Positions 1-6,948 of a DNA stretch of 8,510 nt are shown one piece after another. Source of the stretch: Hadesarchaea archaeon (GTDB taxonomy: Archaea; Hadarchaeota; Hadarchaeia; Hadarchaeales; Hadarchaeaceae); contig JAOUPD010000044.1 in NCBI GenBank assembly GCA_029880065.1, forward strand, positions 1-8,510, written 5' to 3'. Position 1 is the stretch's first letter. Every line of letters starts with the position of its first letter. Position numbers and translations under genes: made by a program. Under the pieces are notes generated by a model. The model was not told where the DNA came from. It did no database searches and saw only the letters and a program-made list of their open reading frames with translations.

Positions 1-722
1 GCGTGTTTACACATGCCTTGGTAAATTTTTTGGTACCGATGGAAATCATGTATAGAAACAGCTTACCTGAAGGTTCAAGCATTTTCAGAAGGTTTAAAAA
101 CGGTCAAATCAGTTATGAGGACCTAGGATTGAACCACTTCCCCAAGCCAGGAGAAAAACTTGAAAAGCCTTTCTTTGATGTGAGCACAAAATTAGAAGAA
201 AGGGATCGATACATCACGTGGTCGGAAGCACAAAAAATTGCAAGCCTAACCGATGAAGAGATCGAAGAAATTAAAGATAAATTATCCCACACAAACAATT
301 TGATTTCAAAAATTGCCGCAAGGGCCAAATTACAAAACGATGACGGAAAAATCGAGTTAGCATTCGATGGTGATAGAAAGTTAATCGTCGTGGATGTCAT
401 CGGCACCCTAGACGAATGCAGGTTTACTTACGAAGGTTTACACGTGAGCAAGGAAATCGCAAGGCAGTACTACCGAAAGACAGATTGGTACAAAGATATT
501 GAGAAGGCGAAGAGAGAAGCTGATATCAAAGGAATAACAGATTGGAAAAGTTTGTGTAGCTCTCAACCATCGAAATTAGATCCGCTTTTAAAAAAGATAA
601 TATGCGACATGTACCTGGCGGCAACAAACGAATGCACTGGACTTAACCTATTTGATGTTTCAAGCCTCGCCAATACAGTAAAAAAATATCGAAGGTATTT
701 GGGCGAGAAAAATACATCTTGA
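1..722 (+). CDS. purC: SAICAR synthetase (PurC), 5' end missing
   Basis: PurC joins aspartate to CAIR using ATP to give SAICAR, step 7-8 of cytosolic purine synthesis. The window opens inside the gene: the frame is open from the first base, and the GTG at position 3 is an internal codon, because the visible protein begins just before a mid-protein family motif. Seen, numbered from that codon: VPMEIMYRNSLPEGSS (11-26), matching the PurC PLEvxxRNxxxGS signature; FFDVSTKLEERD (57-68); and VVDVIGTLDECRF (129-141), matching the D..xxPDxxR substrate/metal segment, followed by a TDWY element. About 239 residues remain, so the full protein would exceed 300, the long form rather than the 240-residue bacterial form. 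It ends 67 bases before the PurP-like gene on the same strand, which supports a purine cluster. Identity is secure; the missing N-terminal ATP-binding part cannot be assessed. Confidence 0.93.
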   Translation, partial: VFTHALVNFLVPMEIMYRNSLPEGSSIFRRFKNGQISYEDLGLNHFPKPGEKLEKPFFDVSTKLEERDRYITWSEAQKIASLTDEEIEEIKDKLSHTNNLISKIAARAKLQNDDGKIELAFDGDRKLIVVDVIGTLDECRFTYEGLHVSKEIARQYYRKTDWYKDIEKAKREADIKGITDWKSLCSSQPSKLDPLLKKIICDMYLAATNECTGLNLFDVSSLANTVKKYRRYLGEKNTS

Positions 723-737
723 CATTTAAGTAAATAG

Positions 738-750
738 TAGAAAAATATAA
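738..750 (+). promoter_or_regulatory. Candidate TATA promoter for the PurP-like gene
   Basis: An A-rich stretch containing AAAAATATAA lies 16 bases after the purC stop. An archaeal TATA box here would start transcription near 770, giving a leader of about 20 bases that carries the ribosome binding site before ATG 790. It would let the PurP-like gene be transcribed separately from purC. Inference from sequence pattern only. Confidence 0.38.
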
Positions 751-775
751 ATGGTTGAAGACCGCATGTGCGGCA

Positions 776-781
776 AAGGAG
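776..781 (+). promoter_or_regulatory. Ribosome binding site deciding the PurP-like start
   Basis: AAGGAG ends eight bases before ATG 790. The two upstream in-frame ATGs (751 and 766) have no such site, and 751 overlaps the candidate TATA box, so 790 is preferred. Confidence 0.7.
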
Positions 782-789
782 TCAATAAA

Positions 790-2181
790 ATGATTGAAAG
801 AAACGAAATGCAAGAGACGGCGAAAAAATTTAAAGCTCCCAAGGCTTTAATTTTGGGCTCTCATTCCGCTTTAGATGCAGCGGCGGGTGCGAGAAATTAT
901 GATTTGCCGTATTTAATTTACACCACGCCGCAAAGGGCAATAATTTACCTTCAAAACCCAATGGTCGGAAAGTCAAAAGAAGTCGTCGAAGATTTGCCGG
1001 CCGTTGTAAGGCGAGATATGCTTGTAGTTAGAGATATAGCTGATCTTAAGAAGAAAAAATTCACACACGCAATCCTTATCTTGGACAAATATTCTGATAT
1101 TGTAAAGTTTGTTGATGATTTGGTTGATTTAGAATGCCTTCAGATCCCCAATAGAGCTTTCAGCGTTTATGTCGGTGGAGATGAAAAATGCAGCGTGATT
1201 GAAAATGATTTTGCAGTCCCAATCGTCGGCTCAAGAAAACTTTTGAAAATAGAAAATCGTGGAGAAATAGAGAAGGATTACTATTGGTTTGCTCAACAGG
1301 CGGGAATACCGACCCCAAAATCTTTCGAGGTTGAGATAAAAAAAGACGAAATAAAATTTAAGAAAAAAATCGAACAGCCACTGATTTTGAAAACCGAATT
1401 TAAGCACAGACAATTTGAACGATCCTTTATTTTTGCTGGCAATTCAGACGATCTAGAACAAAAAGTCAAGAGAGAAGTTGAAATTGGAAATATAGATGAA
1501 GATGGTTTGAAAATAGCAAGAATTGAAGAATATGTTCCTGGCCCCCATGCCAATTTCAATTATTTCTTCTCTCCGCTAAACGCAAAGGAAAGTTGGGGGG
1601 ATGCCGAAAAAGCATATGCGGAAATCTATAACGTGCCCATAGAAGAGGCTCGATCGTGCTTAGCTAATGAGTTCCTATCAATTGATGAAAGACGAGAAGC
1701 CACCCACGACGGCGTCATAAGGCTACCAGCTGATGTTCAATTAAAAGCGGATTGGAGTAAGACACCGTATCCACTTAGTTTTGAGGTTACATTTCACGCG
1801 GATATTTCCATTAGAGAGTCTTTATTGAAAGATGTCCACAAAACTGCCAACGCTTTCCTAAAGGCGGCTCAAGTTCATGAACCTCCGGGGATTCTCGGGG
1901 CGTGGTGTTTGCAAACTTTGATAACGTGGACCAAAATGGGGGTCATCAGCGGAGTGAATTTAGGTTTGTATGATGTTCCAGAAGGATCGGAGGTCTTCAT
2001 GCACACTCCGGTAACACAGGATGTTGCATTGAGACATGGGGGAGGAACTAACACTCATCTGGGAATCGGCTCAAAATACGCGAATGCGAAATATCAGAGA
2101 AGAATGAGCATGGGAGACAGAATCGCGCTCGAGATAAAGAGGGCAATAAAGCGTGACATGCTCGCAGAGCTCGTAACTTAG
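790..2181 (+). CDS. PurP-family (FAICAR synthetase-like) protein, divergent long form
   Basis: PurP is an ATP-grasp ligase that formylates AICAR with formate and ATP. This 463-residue protein is clearly of that family: GSHSAL (23-28), an IEEYV strand (245-249), a DGVIRLPA segment (307-314), IRESLL (341-346), GAWCLQ (370-375), GGGTN (417-421) and MSMGDRIALEIK near the end all match PurP in order. Canonical PurP is about 360 residues; the excess includes two insertions at about 265-294 and 381-404. Several functional positions differ from M. jannaschii PurP as I remember it: PHGSF becomes PNRAF (120-124), the glycine-rich loop PGARGGRG is replaced by a charged EFKHRQFER stretch (203-211), and the metal-binding Glu in FEMSAR becomes Asp411 (QDVALR). 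Position after purC suggests a purine role, but the altered ATP loop makes FAICAR synthetase activity uncertain, so no symbol is given. It may be a paralogue with another acyl or amino substrate. Confidence 0.85.
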   Translation: MIERNEMQETAKKFKAPKALILGSHSALDAAAGARNYDLPYLIYTTPQRAIIYLQNPMVGKSKEVVEDLPAVVRRDMLVVRDIADLKKKKFTHAILILDKYSDIVKFVDDLVDLECLQIPNRAFSVYVGGDEKCSVIENDFAVPIVGSRKLLKIENRGEIEKDYYWFAQQAGIPTPKSFEVEIKKDEIKFKKKIEQPLILKTEFKHRQFERSFIFAGNSDDLEQKVKREVEIGNIDEDGLKIARIEEYVPGPHANFNYFFSPLNAKESWGDAEKAYAEIYNVPIEEARSCLANEFLSIDERREATHDGVIRLPADVQLKADWSKTPYPLSFEVTFHADISIRESLLKDVHKTANAFLKAAQVHEPPGILGAWCLQTLITWTKMGVISGVNLGLYDVPEGSEVFMHTPVTQDVALRHGGGTNTHLGIGSKYANAKYQRRMSMGDRIALEIKRAIKRDMLAELVT

Positions 2182-2200
2182 AACGAAATCTATCAGGAAG

Positions 2201-2251
2201 CCTCCGACCTCGAGAAGCATAGAGGACTTTAATCGGAGAGGGTCGGAGAGG
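2201..2251 (+). repeat. Inverted repeat plus tandem 10-mer in the leader
   Basis: CCTCCGACC (2201-2209) can pair with GGTCGGAGAGG (2241-2251) with one bulged base. The right arm is part of a tandem pair of CGGAGAGGGT units (2234-2243 and 2244-2253). It lies between the PurP-like stop and the next start at 2276. It could be a transcript 3'-end structure or a leader hairpin; function is not shown. Confidence 0.4.
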
Positions 2252-2275
2252 GTGATTCAAACGGGGGATGAGTAA

Positions 2276-2998
2276 ATGGAGAATCGTGTGAAGTTTCTAT
2301 CCCTTTTTCTCTCCATTGGTTTCATTATGAAGATCCTAGGAGAGGTGATTCACGAGGTTACGGGTCATGGTTTATTTGTCCTTTTGTTTGGGGGAACCAT
2401 CACAAGGGTTCACATATCCCTTTTGTGGCCTTACGAACCCTCATTTATATGGTCTAGCCCGCCCGCTAACGGTTTTGCGCCATGGCAGGGGGCTTGGATA
2501 GCTGTAGGAGGTATATTAGTCAGTTTAATAATCACCTGTCTCCTTCAATTGTTTCTCTTGTTTAGAAAATCGAGTTGGCCAATTTCAACTTCCCTTTTCT
2601 GGCTTGCCTTCTGGACCTTCATTAACCCTGTGGGCTACCTCATAATGGGGGGAATAAAACCCTTCGGCGATGTCGCTAACTTAATAAATAGAGGTGTCCT
2701 TACCCAAGAAATCGCTCTGGCTGTGGGTCTCTCAATCTTCCTTTTGAGCTTCTTCTCTCTTTCAAGTATTTTGCGGGGGACTCTAATTAAAACAAGAGTC
2801 ATCAAGAACGTCAAGAATGGCATAGTTTTGTTTTGGTTCATTATTCCATTCATAACATTAGTGAATCTGATTGGGTACGGGCAACCCCTGATTTCTCTCC
2901 CAATAAGCTTCATACCCGTGCTCTTGGCTTACGCATACACGCCTCTCAAGAACCGTCTGTTCAAAAGGCCAAATGATGGAAAACCGGTGAGAAAATGA
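2276..2998 (+). CDS. Multi-pass membrane protein with HExxGH motif, putative metalloprotease-like
   Basis: A 240-residue, strongly hydrophobic protein with about six membrane segments (roughly 6-23, 72-96, 104-125, 144-166, 183-202, 205-221). The first helix runs into HEVTGH (26-31), followed by a glycine-rich turn (LLFGGTI). A second conserved-looking block, INPVGYLIMGGIKPFGD (116-132), places an Asp after an NP-G pattern. This resembles the layout of M50 site-2-type proteases (HExxH in an early helix, Asp of a later helix as third zinc ligand), but the spacing is HExxxH, as in M49 peptidases, rather than HExxH. GGGGGA (2263-2268) lies seven bases before ATG 2276. It is 94 bases from the PurP-like gene and 38 bases before the peptidase gene, with a T-tract after it. 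Zinc binding and proteolysis are inferred; it could be a catalytically inactive relative. Confidence 0.7.
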   Translation: MENRVKFLSLFLSIGFIMKILGEVIHEVTGHGLFVLLFGGTITRVHISLLWPYEPSFIWSSPPANGFAPWQGAWIAVGGILVSLIITCLLQLFLLFRKSSWPISTSLFWLAFWTFINPVGYLIMGGIKPFGDVANLINRGVLTQEIALAVGLSIFLLSFFSLSSILRGTLIKTRVIKNVKNGIVLFWFIIPFITLVNLIGYGQPLISLPISFIPVLLAYAYTPLKNRLFKRPNDGKPVRK

Positions 2999-3001
2999 AT
3001 A

Positions 3002-3021
3002 TTTTTTATTCTCTTTTTTTT
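3002..3021 (+). terminator. T-tract terminator
   Basis: Two T runs (3002-3007 and eight Ts at 3014-3021) immediately follow the stop of the HExxGH membrane protein. Archaeal RNA polymerase terminates at such U-rich tracts without needing a hairpin. This suggests that the following peptidase gene has its own promoter. Confidence 0.55.
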
Positions 3022-3036
3022 GTGGTGTAGCGCAGA

Positions 3037-4761
3037 ATGAAGCTGGGCCTTCTTAAAGTTCTTAAAGGTTTTATAGCAACAAACTCAGTTCTAGTGAAAG
3101 GGTTGACCTTGAATAAAACCGGAACCTCTGTGATTCTAACTGTAGCAATCATCGCGGCCTTGATATGCGCTGCGATAGTTGGATATATTTGGATATCAAA
3201 ACCGACGGAAGAGGAACCCGAGCCTTCCGTAATCACCTCCGATGAAGCTACCCAAATTCTTCTCGATAACATCATAAAACCTGATGAATTAAATTACGAC
3301 CTTATCGCATTCATGTGGCCGGAACCGCTGAATCTAGGCGATACAATCACTCCTCACGATATCTTAGGAGATACCTACGTCATTGAAGAAAATACTTGGT
3401 TCTTCTGGGTGAACGACTTTCCCTTCGCTCTGTTCTCACACCCCACCCGATATGTATTCATCGACGCCTCGACCGGAGAGTACACGACCGAGATAGAGGG
3501 TTGGTGGCCTCAACTAAATGGAGAAGACCTGTGGGGAACCTCTGAGGAATACTGGAACAAGGATTACTGGGCTTACTCAACCTATGAAAATTCTCCAAGT
3601 TTAACTGATTTTATTTCCAATATTGTGGCTTTTAGTGGGTCTGCAGGCCCCAATCCATCAGGTGGTAATCAAGCCATAATCATCGAGGGTCCAATGGGGT
3701 CTAACTGGGACATTACCACATCGGCTGGTGAGTGGCACTATTTGATGGAAAATATCTTCGGTTTTGGTGTGACTCATCTTGGGCCATTTGAGGATAACGC
3801 TCCTACAGAGAATAACATAGACAATGCTATGGACAATCTGGGAAAGAATATGAAGCCGTGCGAGAATCTTTCAATTTACGTAACCGGGCACGGGAGGGAG
3901 AACGACGGAGCTGTAGATATGGGTGATGGTTACTATCTCACGCCGGAGCAGTTCTCCAAGTGGGTGTGCCGGATAGAAAACGGAACTCATATATCCGTGA
4001 CCGTGGCTTCCTGCTACTCTGGTAAATGGATTAACCATCTGAAAAAATGGGACAACAAGGTGGAGATAATATACACGTCGACCGATGAAAACAGCGTTGG
4101 TTGGGGTGATGTAGACCACAAAAATACCACTTTTGCAAAGTACCGGGAAGCGGTGGATAACGGAGACGCCACGCCAGATTCAAATCCCGATGATATTGGC
4201 CTAGAAGCGATAAGCGGCTTGGTCGAGGACATGGAGGCCCTGGTGGAAAATTTCAAGAGAGGTGACATATCTTGGGTGACATTATGGCAGGAGGCTATCA
4301 AAACCGCCAAAGAAAAAGACGCCGCCTTCAAGAACCCGGCTTTCTTTAAGAAATGGACCGAAAACAACCGTCCTGATCTTTACCCCCCATGTAGCGGTAA
4401 GGGTGTCGAAAATCCCCAAGAATGGAAATCGGACAAAGCAAGGGATATCACGCCCCCGAAGGTGGTATCAACTTCTCCCCAAAATATGCAGTTGGAGGTG
4501 CCTGTAGACACCCCTATAACCGTGACATTCAGCGAGGGGATGAATAAAACCGCCACGCAGAATGCTTTCTCAATTTATCCTCAAGTTGACGGTGAATTCA
4601 GCTGGATCGGCAACACGATGATCTTCACACCCTATGAAGAATTACTTCCTGAAACTTTTTATGAATTGATGATCAGCGCCGATGCGATGGACATGGCCTT
4701 GAATAATTTGGAAGAGGACTATTTTTGGACTTTCTTTACTCAGTGGGAACCCGGGCTGTAA
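3037..4761 (+). CDS. Membrane-anchored caspase-fold (clan CD) cysteine peptidase with Big_5 domain
   Basis: 574 residues from ATG 3037. A hydrophobic segment (31-53) is followed by an acidic, proline-rich linker (54-66), so the rest should lie outside the membrane. Residues 67-160 resemble a propeptide/PepSY-like region (HPTRYVFIDASTGEY, then WWPQLNG). The peptidase core shows IYVTGHG with His285 and VTVASCYSG with Cys326, the His-Gly and Ala-x-Cys dyad of caspase, clostripain and legumain relatives, each at the end of a predicted hydrophobic strand. The C-terminus, from DITPPKVVSTSP (470) to about 570, is a bacterial-type Ig-like Big_5 domain (VPVDTPITVTFSEGM). Substrate is unknown; surface protein processing or turnover is plausible. 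The first 24 residues are weakly supported: a TTG at 3109 with GAAAGGG six bases upstream and a TATA-like box before it would give a 550-residue protein beginning just before the anchor. No second TM anchor is seen. Confidence 0.82.
   Translation: MKLGLLKVLKGFIATNSVLVKGLTLNKTGTSVILTVAIIAALICAAIVGYIWISKPTEEEPEPSVITSDEATQILLDNIIKPDELNYDLIAFMWPEPLNLGDTITPHDILGDTYVIEENTWFFWVNDFPFALFSHPTRYVFIDASTGEYTTEIEGWWPQLNGEDLWGTSEEYWNKDYWAYSTYENSPSLTDFISNIVAFSGSAGPNPSGGNQAIIIEGPMGSNWDITTSAGEWHYLMENIFGFGVTHLGPFEDNAPTENNIDNAMDNLGKNMKPCENLSIYVTGHGRENDGAVDMGDGYYLTPEQFSKWVCRIENGTHISVTVASCYSGKWINHLKKWDNKVEIIYTSTDENSVGWGDVDHKNTTFAKYREAVDNGDATPDSNPDDIGLEAISGLVEDMEALVENFKRGDISWVTLWQEAIKTAKEKDAAFKNPAFFKKWTENNRPDLYPPCSGKGVENPQEWKSDKARDITPPKVVSTSPQNMQLEVPVDTPITVTFSEGMNKTATQNAFSIYPQVDGEFSWIGNTMIFTPYEELLPETFYELMISADAMDMALNNLEEDYFWTFFTQWEPGL
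3064..3075 (+). promoter_or_regulatory. Candidate BRE/TATA inside the annotated 5' end of the peptidase gene
   Basis: AAAGGTTTTATA reads as a purine BRE followed by a TATA box. Initiation about 25 bases later (near 3097) would exclude ATG 3037 and favour TTG 3109, which has GAAAGGG (3096-3102) before it. Pattern-based inference. Confidence 0.33.
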
Positions 4762-4775
4762 AAAGTTGACTCCTT

Positions 4776-4969
4776 AGCCTTGAAGTTTTATCATTTAGAC
4801 AATTCCTTGTTCCAAGCATCAGCCATTTCTTTATTTCTGTCACATAGTATTATCTCTTTAAGCGTCCCCGCGGCTTGGATAAAATCCCTTATCGCACGAA
4901 CCATTGCTCCTGCAGCAGCTTCTTCCGAAACTCCTCCAATACCAGGGAATACTAAACTTCTAGCACCAA
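4776..4969. repeat. Direct repeat copy 1 (macro-gene 3' end)
   Basis: 194 bases matching 7189-7394 in the same orientation, with seven mismatches by my count and one 12-base in-frame deletion between 4939 and 4942. It begins 14 bases after the peptidase stop, at AGCCTTGAAG, and ends at AGCACCAA. Confidence 0.93.
4791..4969 (-). pseudogene. Macro-domain gene, C-terminal fragment
   Basis: Reading from 4969 down to the stop at 4791-4793, this encodes the last part of the macro-domain protein whose intact copy lies at 7204-7728. The frame is kept: GARSLVFPG, then GGVSEEAAAGAMVRAI, ending NKELSK. Four residues of the second phosphate-binding loop are gone (PGMGTGVGG in the intact copy, PGIGG here), and Val-Ala-Lys and Met changes (VAK to AAG, IMD to IRD) add to it. 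The N-terminal two thirds, with the adenine and ribose-binding parts, is absent. Upstream sequence (above 4970) is unrelated. It is therefore a displaced or duplicated gene end, not a working gene. Confidence 0.85.
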
Positions 4970-5062
4970 AGTATTTCGGATTATGTTGTTGATCGTAACC
5001 CCCTCACGCAAGGTGCCCTCCACTTCAGATACCATCTGGTGGAGTGTCGAATAGGGCTCTAT

Positions 5063-5092
5063 CTCGAAGAGCTTGTAACTTAGAATGGAATC
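5063..5092 (+). repeat. Second copy of the PurP-like gene's 3' end
   Basis: 26 of 30 bases match 2161-2190, the last codons of the PurP-like gene, its TAG stop and the seven bases after it (core GTAACTTAGAA identical). The encoded end LEELVT matches LAELVT. Upstream, CGAATAGGGCTC (5048-5059) weakly resembles the AGAATCGCGCTC that precedes it in the gene, with about 27 bases missing between. A tiny remnant of a second purP-like gene is the simplest reading, but the match is short. Confidence 0.45.
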
Positions 5093-5191
5093 GAGTGTCA
5101 AAGAGTTAATCTACAGTACATCCGCCAGCTTTAGCATAAGCCAGCGTCCAGTCTGAACCCGTTTTTTCTACTTGTTGAGCACTGCAAATGA

Positions 5192-5207
5192 AAAACAAAA
5201 TTTAAGT
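5192..5207 (+). promoter_or_regulatory. Candidate BRE/TATA promoter of the DUF2330 gene
   Basis: An A-rich stretch running into AAATTTAA lies about 35 bases before ATG 5240. Transcription would start near 5229, giving a leader of about ten bases that contains GTGGG (5228-5232) as a weak ribosome binding site. This argues against the in-frame GTG at 5228 as the start. Confidence 0.42.
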
Positions 5208-5239
5208 CTGATCCAATCAAGCGTAAAGTGGGAAAACAT

Positions 5240-6793
5240 ATGCGAAAATCCTATTTCTGGTTTTTCGTATCTTTGCTGATTCTCGCCACACTACCAACAG
5301 TTGCGGCTGATAGGGGAATGTGGATCCCTTCTGAGGTGGACGTTTATGGGCCAGGTCAAAAGGCGATCATCGCCTGGGACGGCGAACAGGAGATACTCAT
5401 CCTCTCAACCGATGTTTATGTGTCGCCACAGTCCTTGGAGGGCTTGGGTGGACGATGGGCAGTGGTGTCGGAGAGTACCCATGAAAACGTGTGGACGCTG
5501 ACGTTGCTCGATATATACCGCGGTCGTCCAGAAAATAGGGGGAAGCTAATGGTCACCCCCTTCGATCAGCACCTTAGCGAAAATATTTGGGTGCTAGTGC
5601 CATCCCTCCTTGGAAATCCATCTGCGGGCATCCAGTCGCTCGAGGAAGTTAAAGATGGAATCGTATGGAAGCTAAAACCATTGGAGGAGTGCATCCCCAG
5701 GAACCTTTGGGAAAAAATTTGGACCCTCGTCGCTCTGGGGGATGGAGGATGGTCCGAGTGCGGAGCGACGCTCGAAGAAATCTTCTTGCCTGAGTGGTGG
5801 TCCACTTATTTTGGCCAAAAGGGGATATCCCTTCCCTACACACGTGAAAAGGTGTGGGCGCTTGAACCCTTAGATACGAAAGGCATGGAAGTTCGAAGTT
5901 GGGTTGACTTCGCGATTTCTTCAACGAGGTTCACGCTCGCCGGGGAAAACATAGAAGTTTGGAATTGGACGCTAGCGCCACTTCACTGGAGCTTCGTGAA
6001 GGAGAACTTCCAAGTATTAGAATTTTTGCCCTTGCCTTCCCTGCCAGAAGTAGAAAAAGGTAGTTTTGAGTCATTTGCTCAAATTCAGCGTTTGATTATG
6101 GAACACGCGCCTGAATTATTAGCTCCTACGCTGGGGCCGGAGGGCCGGGGAGGTGTGGAGATAGTGTTTCACGAGCGAATAGGTGCTCATGATGTCACGA
6201 TAGTAAAAGTAACTAACGCCTCTGAATTCATCACATGGGCAGAAAATTTCCTCAACAACCAGAACGTTGAACATGGGGTGCCCCCTGAGCGGCTTGAGGC
6301 AATAGTCGATACTTACCTCCAACGCGGCATGAGCTACTTCGTCTTTGATCTCATCGAGGTCGGTCTTTCCCCGCACAGCATAGACCCGCTCATCTACCGC
6401 TTCCAAAGTGACTTCCTTTACTACCCGCTAGAGATATCATCGCTCGTCTCTGGCACGACCAGTATAACGCTGTTCACCTTGACGCATGATGATATTGACG
6501 AGCACTATGCACCTGAGGACAGCATCGAGGTTCGACTAGGGTTCGAGGTGAGCGAGAATGAACTCCAGTTAATCGATCCCGAAATTGCAGAACTATTCCA
6601 TGGAAGTGCCCGCTTGACTGTGCTGACCTACAATGGAGCGCTGGAGATTTTGAAAGGAGATTTGATGCTTTCAGCTAAAGTCGATCAATTGCTCGCGGCT
6701 GCGTGGGCGGCCGCGGTCATCCTAATTCTTCTTGGGATATTCGCTATTATCTACAAACTCAGCCCGTACTATAAGACTGGCCCACCAAGTTGA
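5240..6793 (+). CDS. Secreted, C-terminally anchored DUF2330 protein with expanded Trp repeats
   Basis: 517 residues from ATG 5240. A signal peptide (core 5-22, likely cut after Ala23: TVAA/DRG) and a C-terminal hydrophobic helix (about 485-506) followed by a lysine indicate an extracytoplasmic domain tethered to the membrane. DUF2330 hallmarks: RGMWIP then YGPGQKAIIAWDGEQEILIL just after the signal; VLEFLPLPSLPEVEKGSFES (259 on); FHERIGAHDVTIVKV (310 on); and a helix with RLEAIVDTYLQRG leading to YFVF (about 351-370). Between the N-terminal block and VLEFLPLP, where I expect only a short link, there are about 170 residues with six degenerate [VI]WxLxPL motifs (Trp at 85, 117, 143, 161, 206 and 243). 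The family has no established biochemical role that I know. The gene is isolated between remnants, with its own promoter. Family call is firm; function unknown. Confidence 0.82.
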   Translation: MRKSYFWFFVSLLILATLPTVAADRGMWIPSEVDVYGPGQKAIIAWDGEQEILILSTDVYVSPQSLEGLGGRWAVVSESTHENVWTLTLLDIYRGRPENRGKLMVTPFDQHLSENIWVLVPSLLGNPSAGIQSLEEVKDGIVWKLKPLEECIPRNLWEKIWTLVALGDGGWSECGATLEEIFLPEWWSTYFGQKGISLPYTREKVWALEPLDTKGMEVRSWVDFAISSTRFTLAGENIEVWNWTLAPLHWSFVKENFQVLEFLPLPSLPEVEKGSFESFAQIQRLIMEHAPELLAPTLGPEGRGGVEIVFHERIGAHDVTIVKVTNASEFITWAENFLNNQNVEHGVPPERLEAIVDTYLQRGMSYFVFDLIEVGLSPHSIDPLIYRFQSDFLYYPLEISSLVSGTTSITLFTLTHDDIDEHYAPEDSIEVRLGFEVSENELQLIDPEIAELFHGSARLTVLTYNGALEILKGDLMLSAKVDQLLAAAWAAAVILILLGIFAIIYKLSPYYKTGPPS

Positions 6794-6948
6794 CAATGAG
6801 AGTTGAGTGAAGTGATAAGCGATTTGAAACGCCGGTACCCGCTCGTTTAAAGGTATTAAAAATATATGAAACAGTATTGTCTATAAGCTTGAGCTCGACT
6901 TTGATTATGCCCTTTGGCACCTTGAACTCCAAACCCAAACAATCATGA

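Larger units (their letters stand above)
4970..5227. other. Remnant-bearing region without a supported gene
   Basis: Between the macro fragment and the DUF2330 gene I find no complete gene. Three short frames read like protein. On plus, a frame ending at 5081-5083 finishes IGLYLEELVT, like the PurP C-terminus. On minus, 4952-5110 is open for 52 residues (containing EIEPYSTLHQMVSEVEG). On minus, 5106-5201 is open for 31 residues (containing VEKTGSDWTLAYAKAGG). None has a convincing start or ribosome binding site. A T-run (5162-5167) could terminate plus-strand transcripts. The region reads as accumulated gene debris. Confidence 0.5.

Noticed and set aside
751..789. N-terminal extension of the PurP-like protein from ATG 751
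   Set aside because: It overlaps the likely TATA box, has no ribosome binding site, and ATG 790 has a well-placed AAGGAG; the extension shows no family similarity.
4780..4992. 70-residue plus-strand frame, and the similar 80-residue frame at 7193-7435
   Set aside because: They are near-identical to each other only because both are antisense to the two copies of the macro-gene 3' end.
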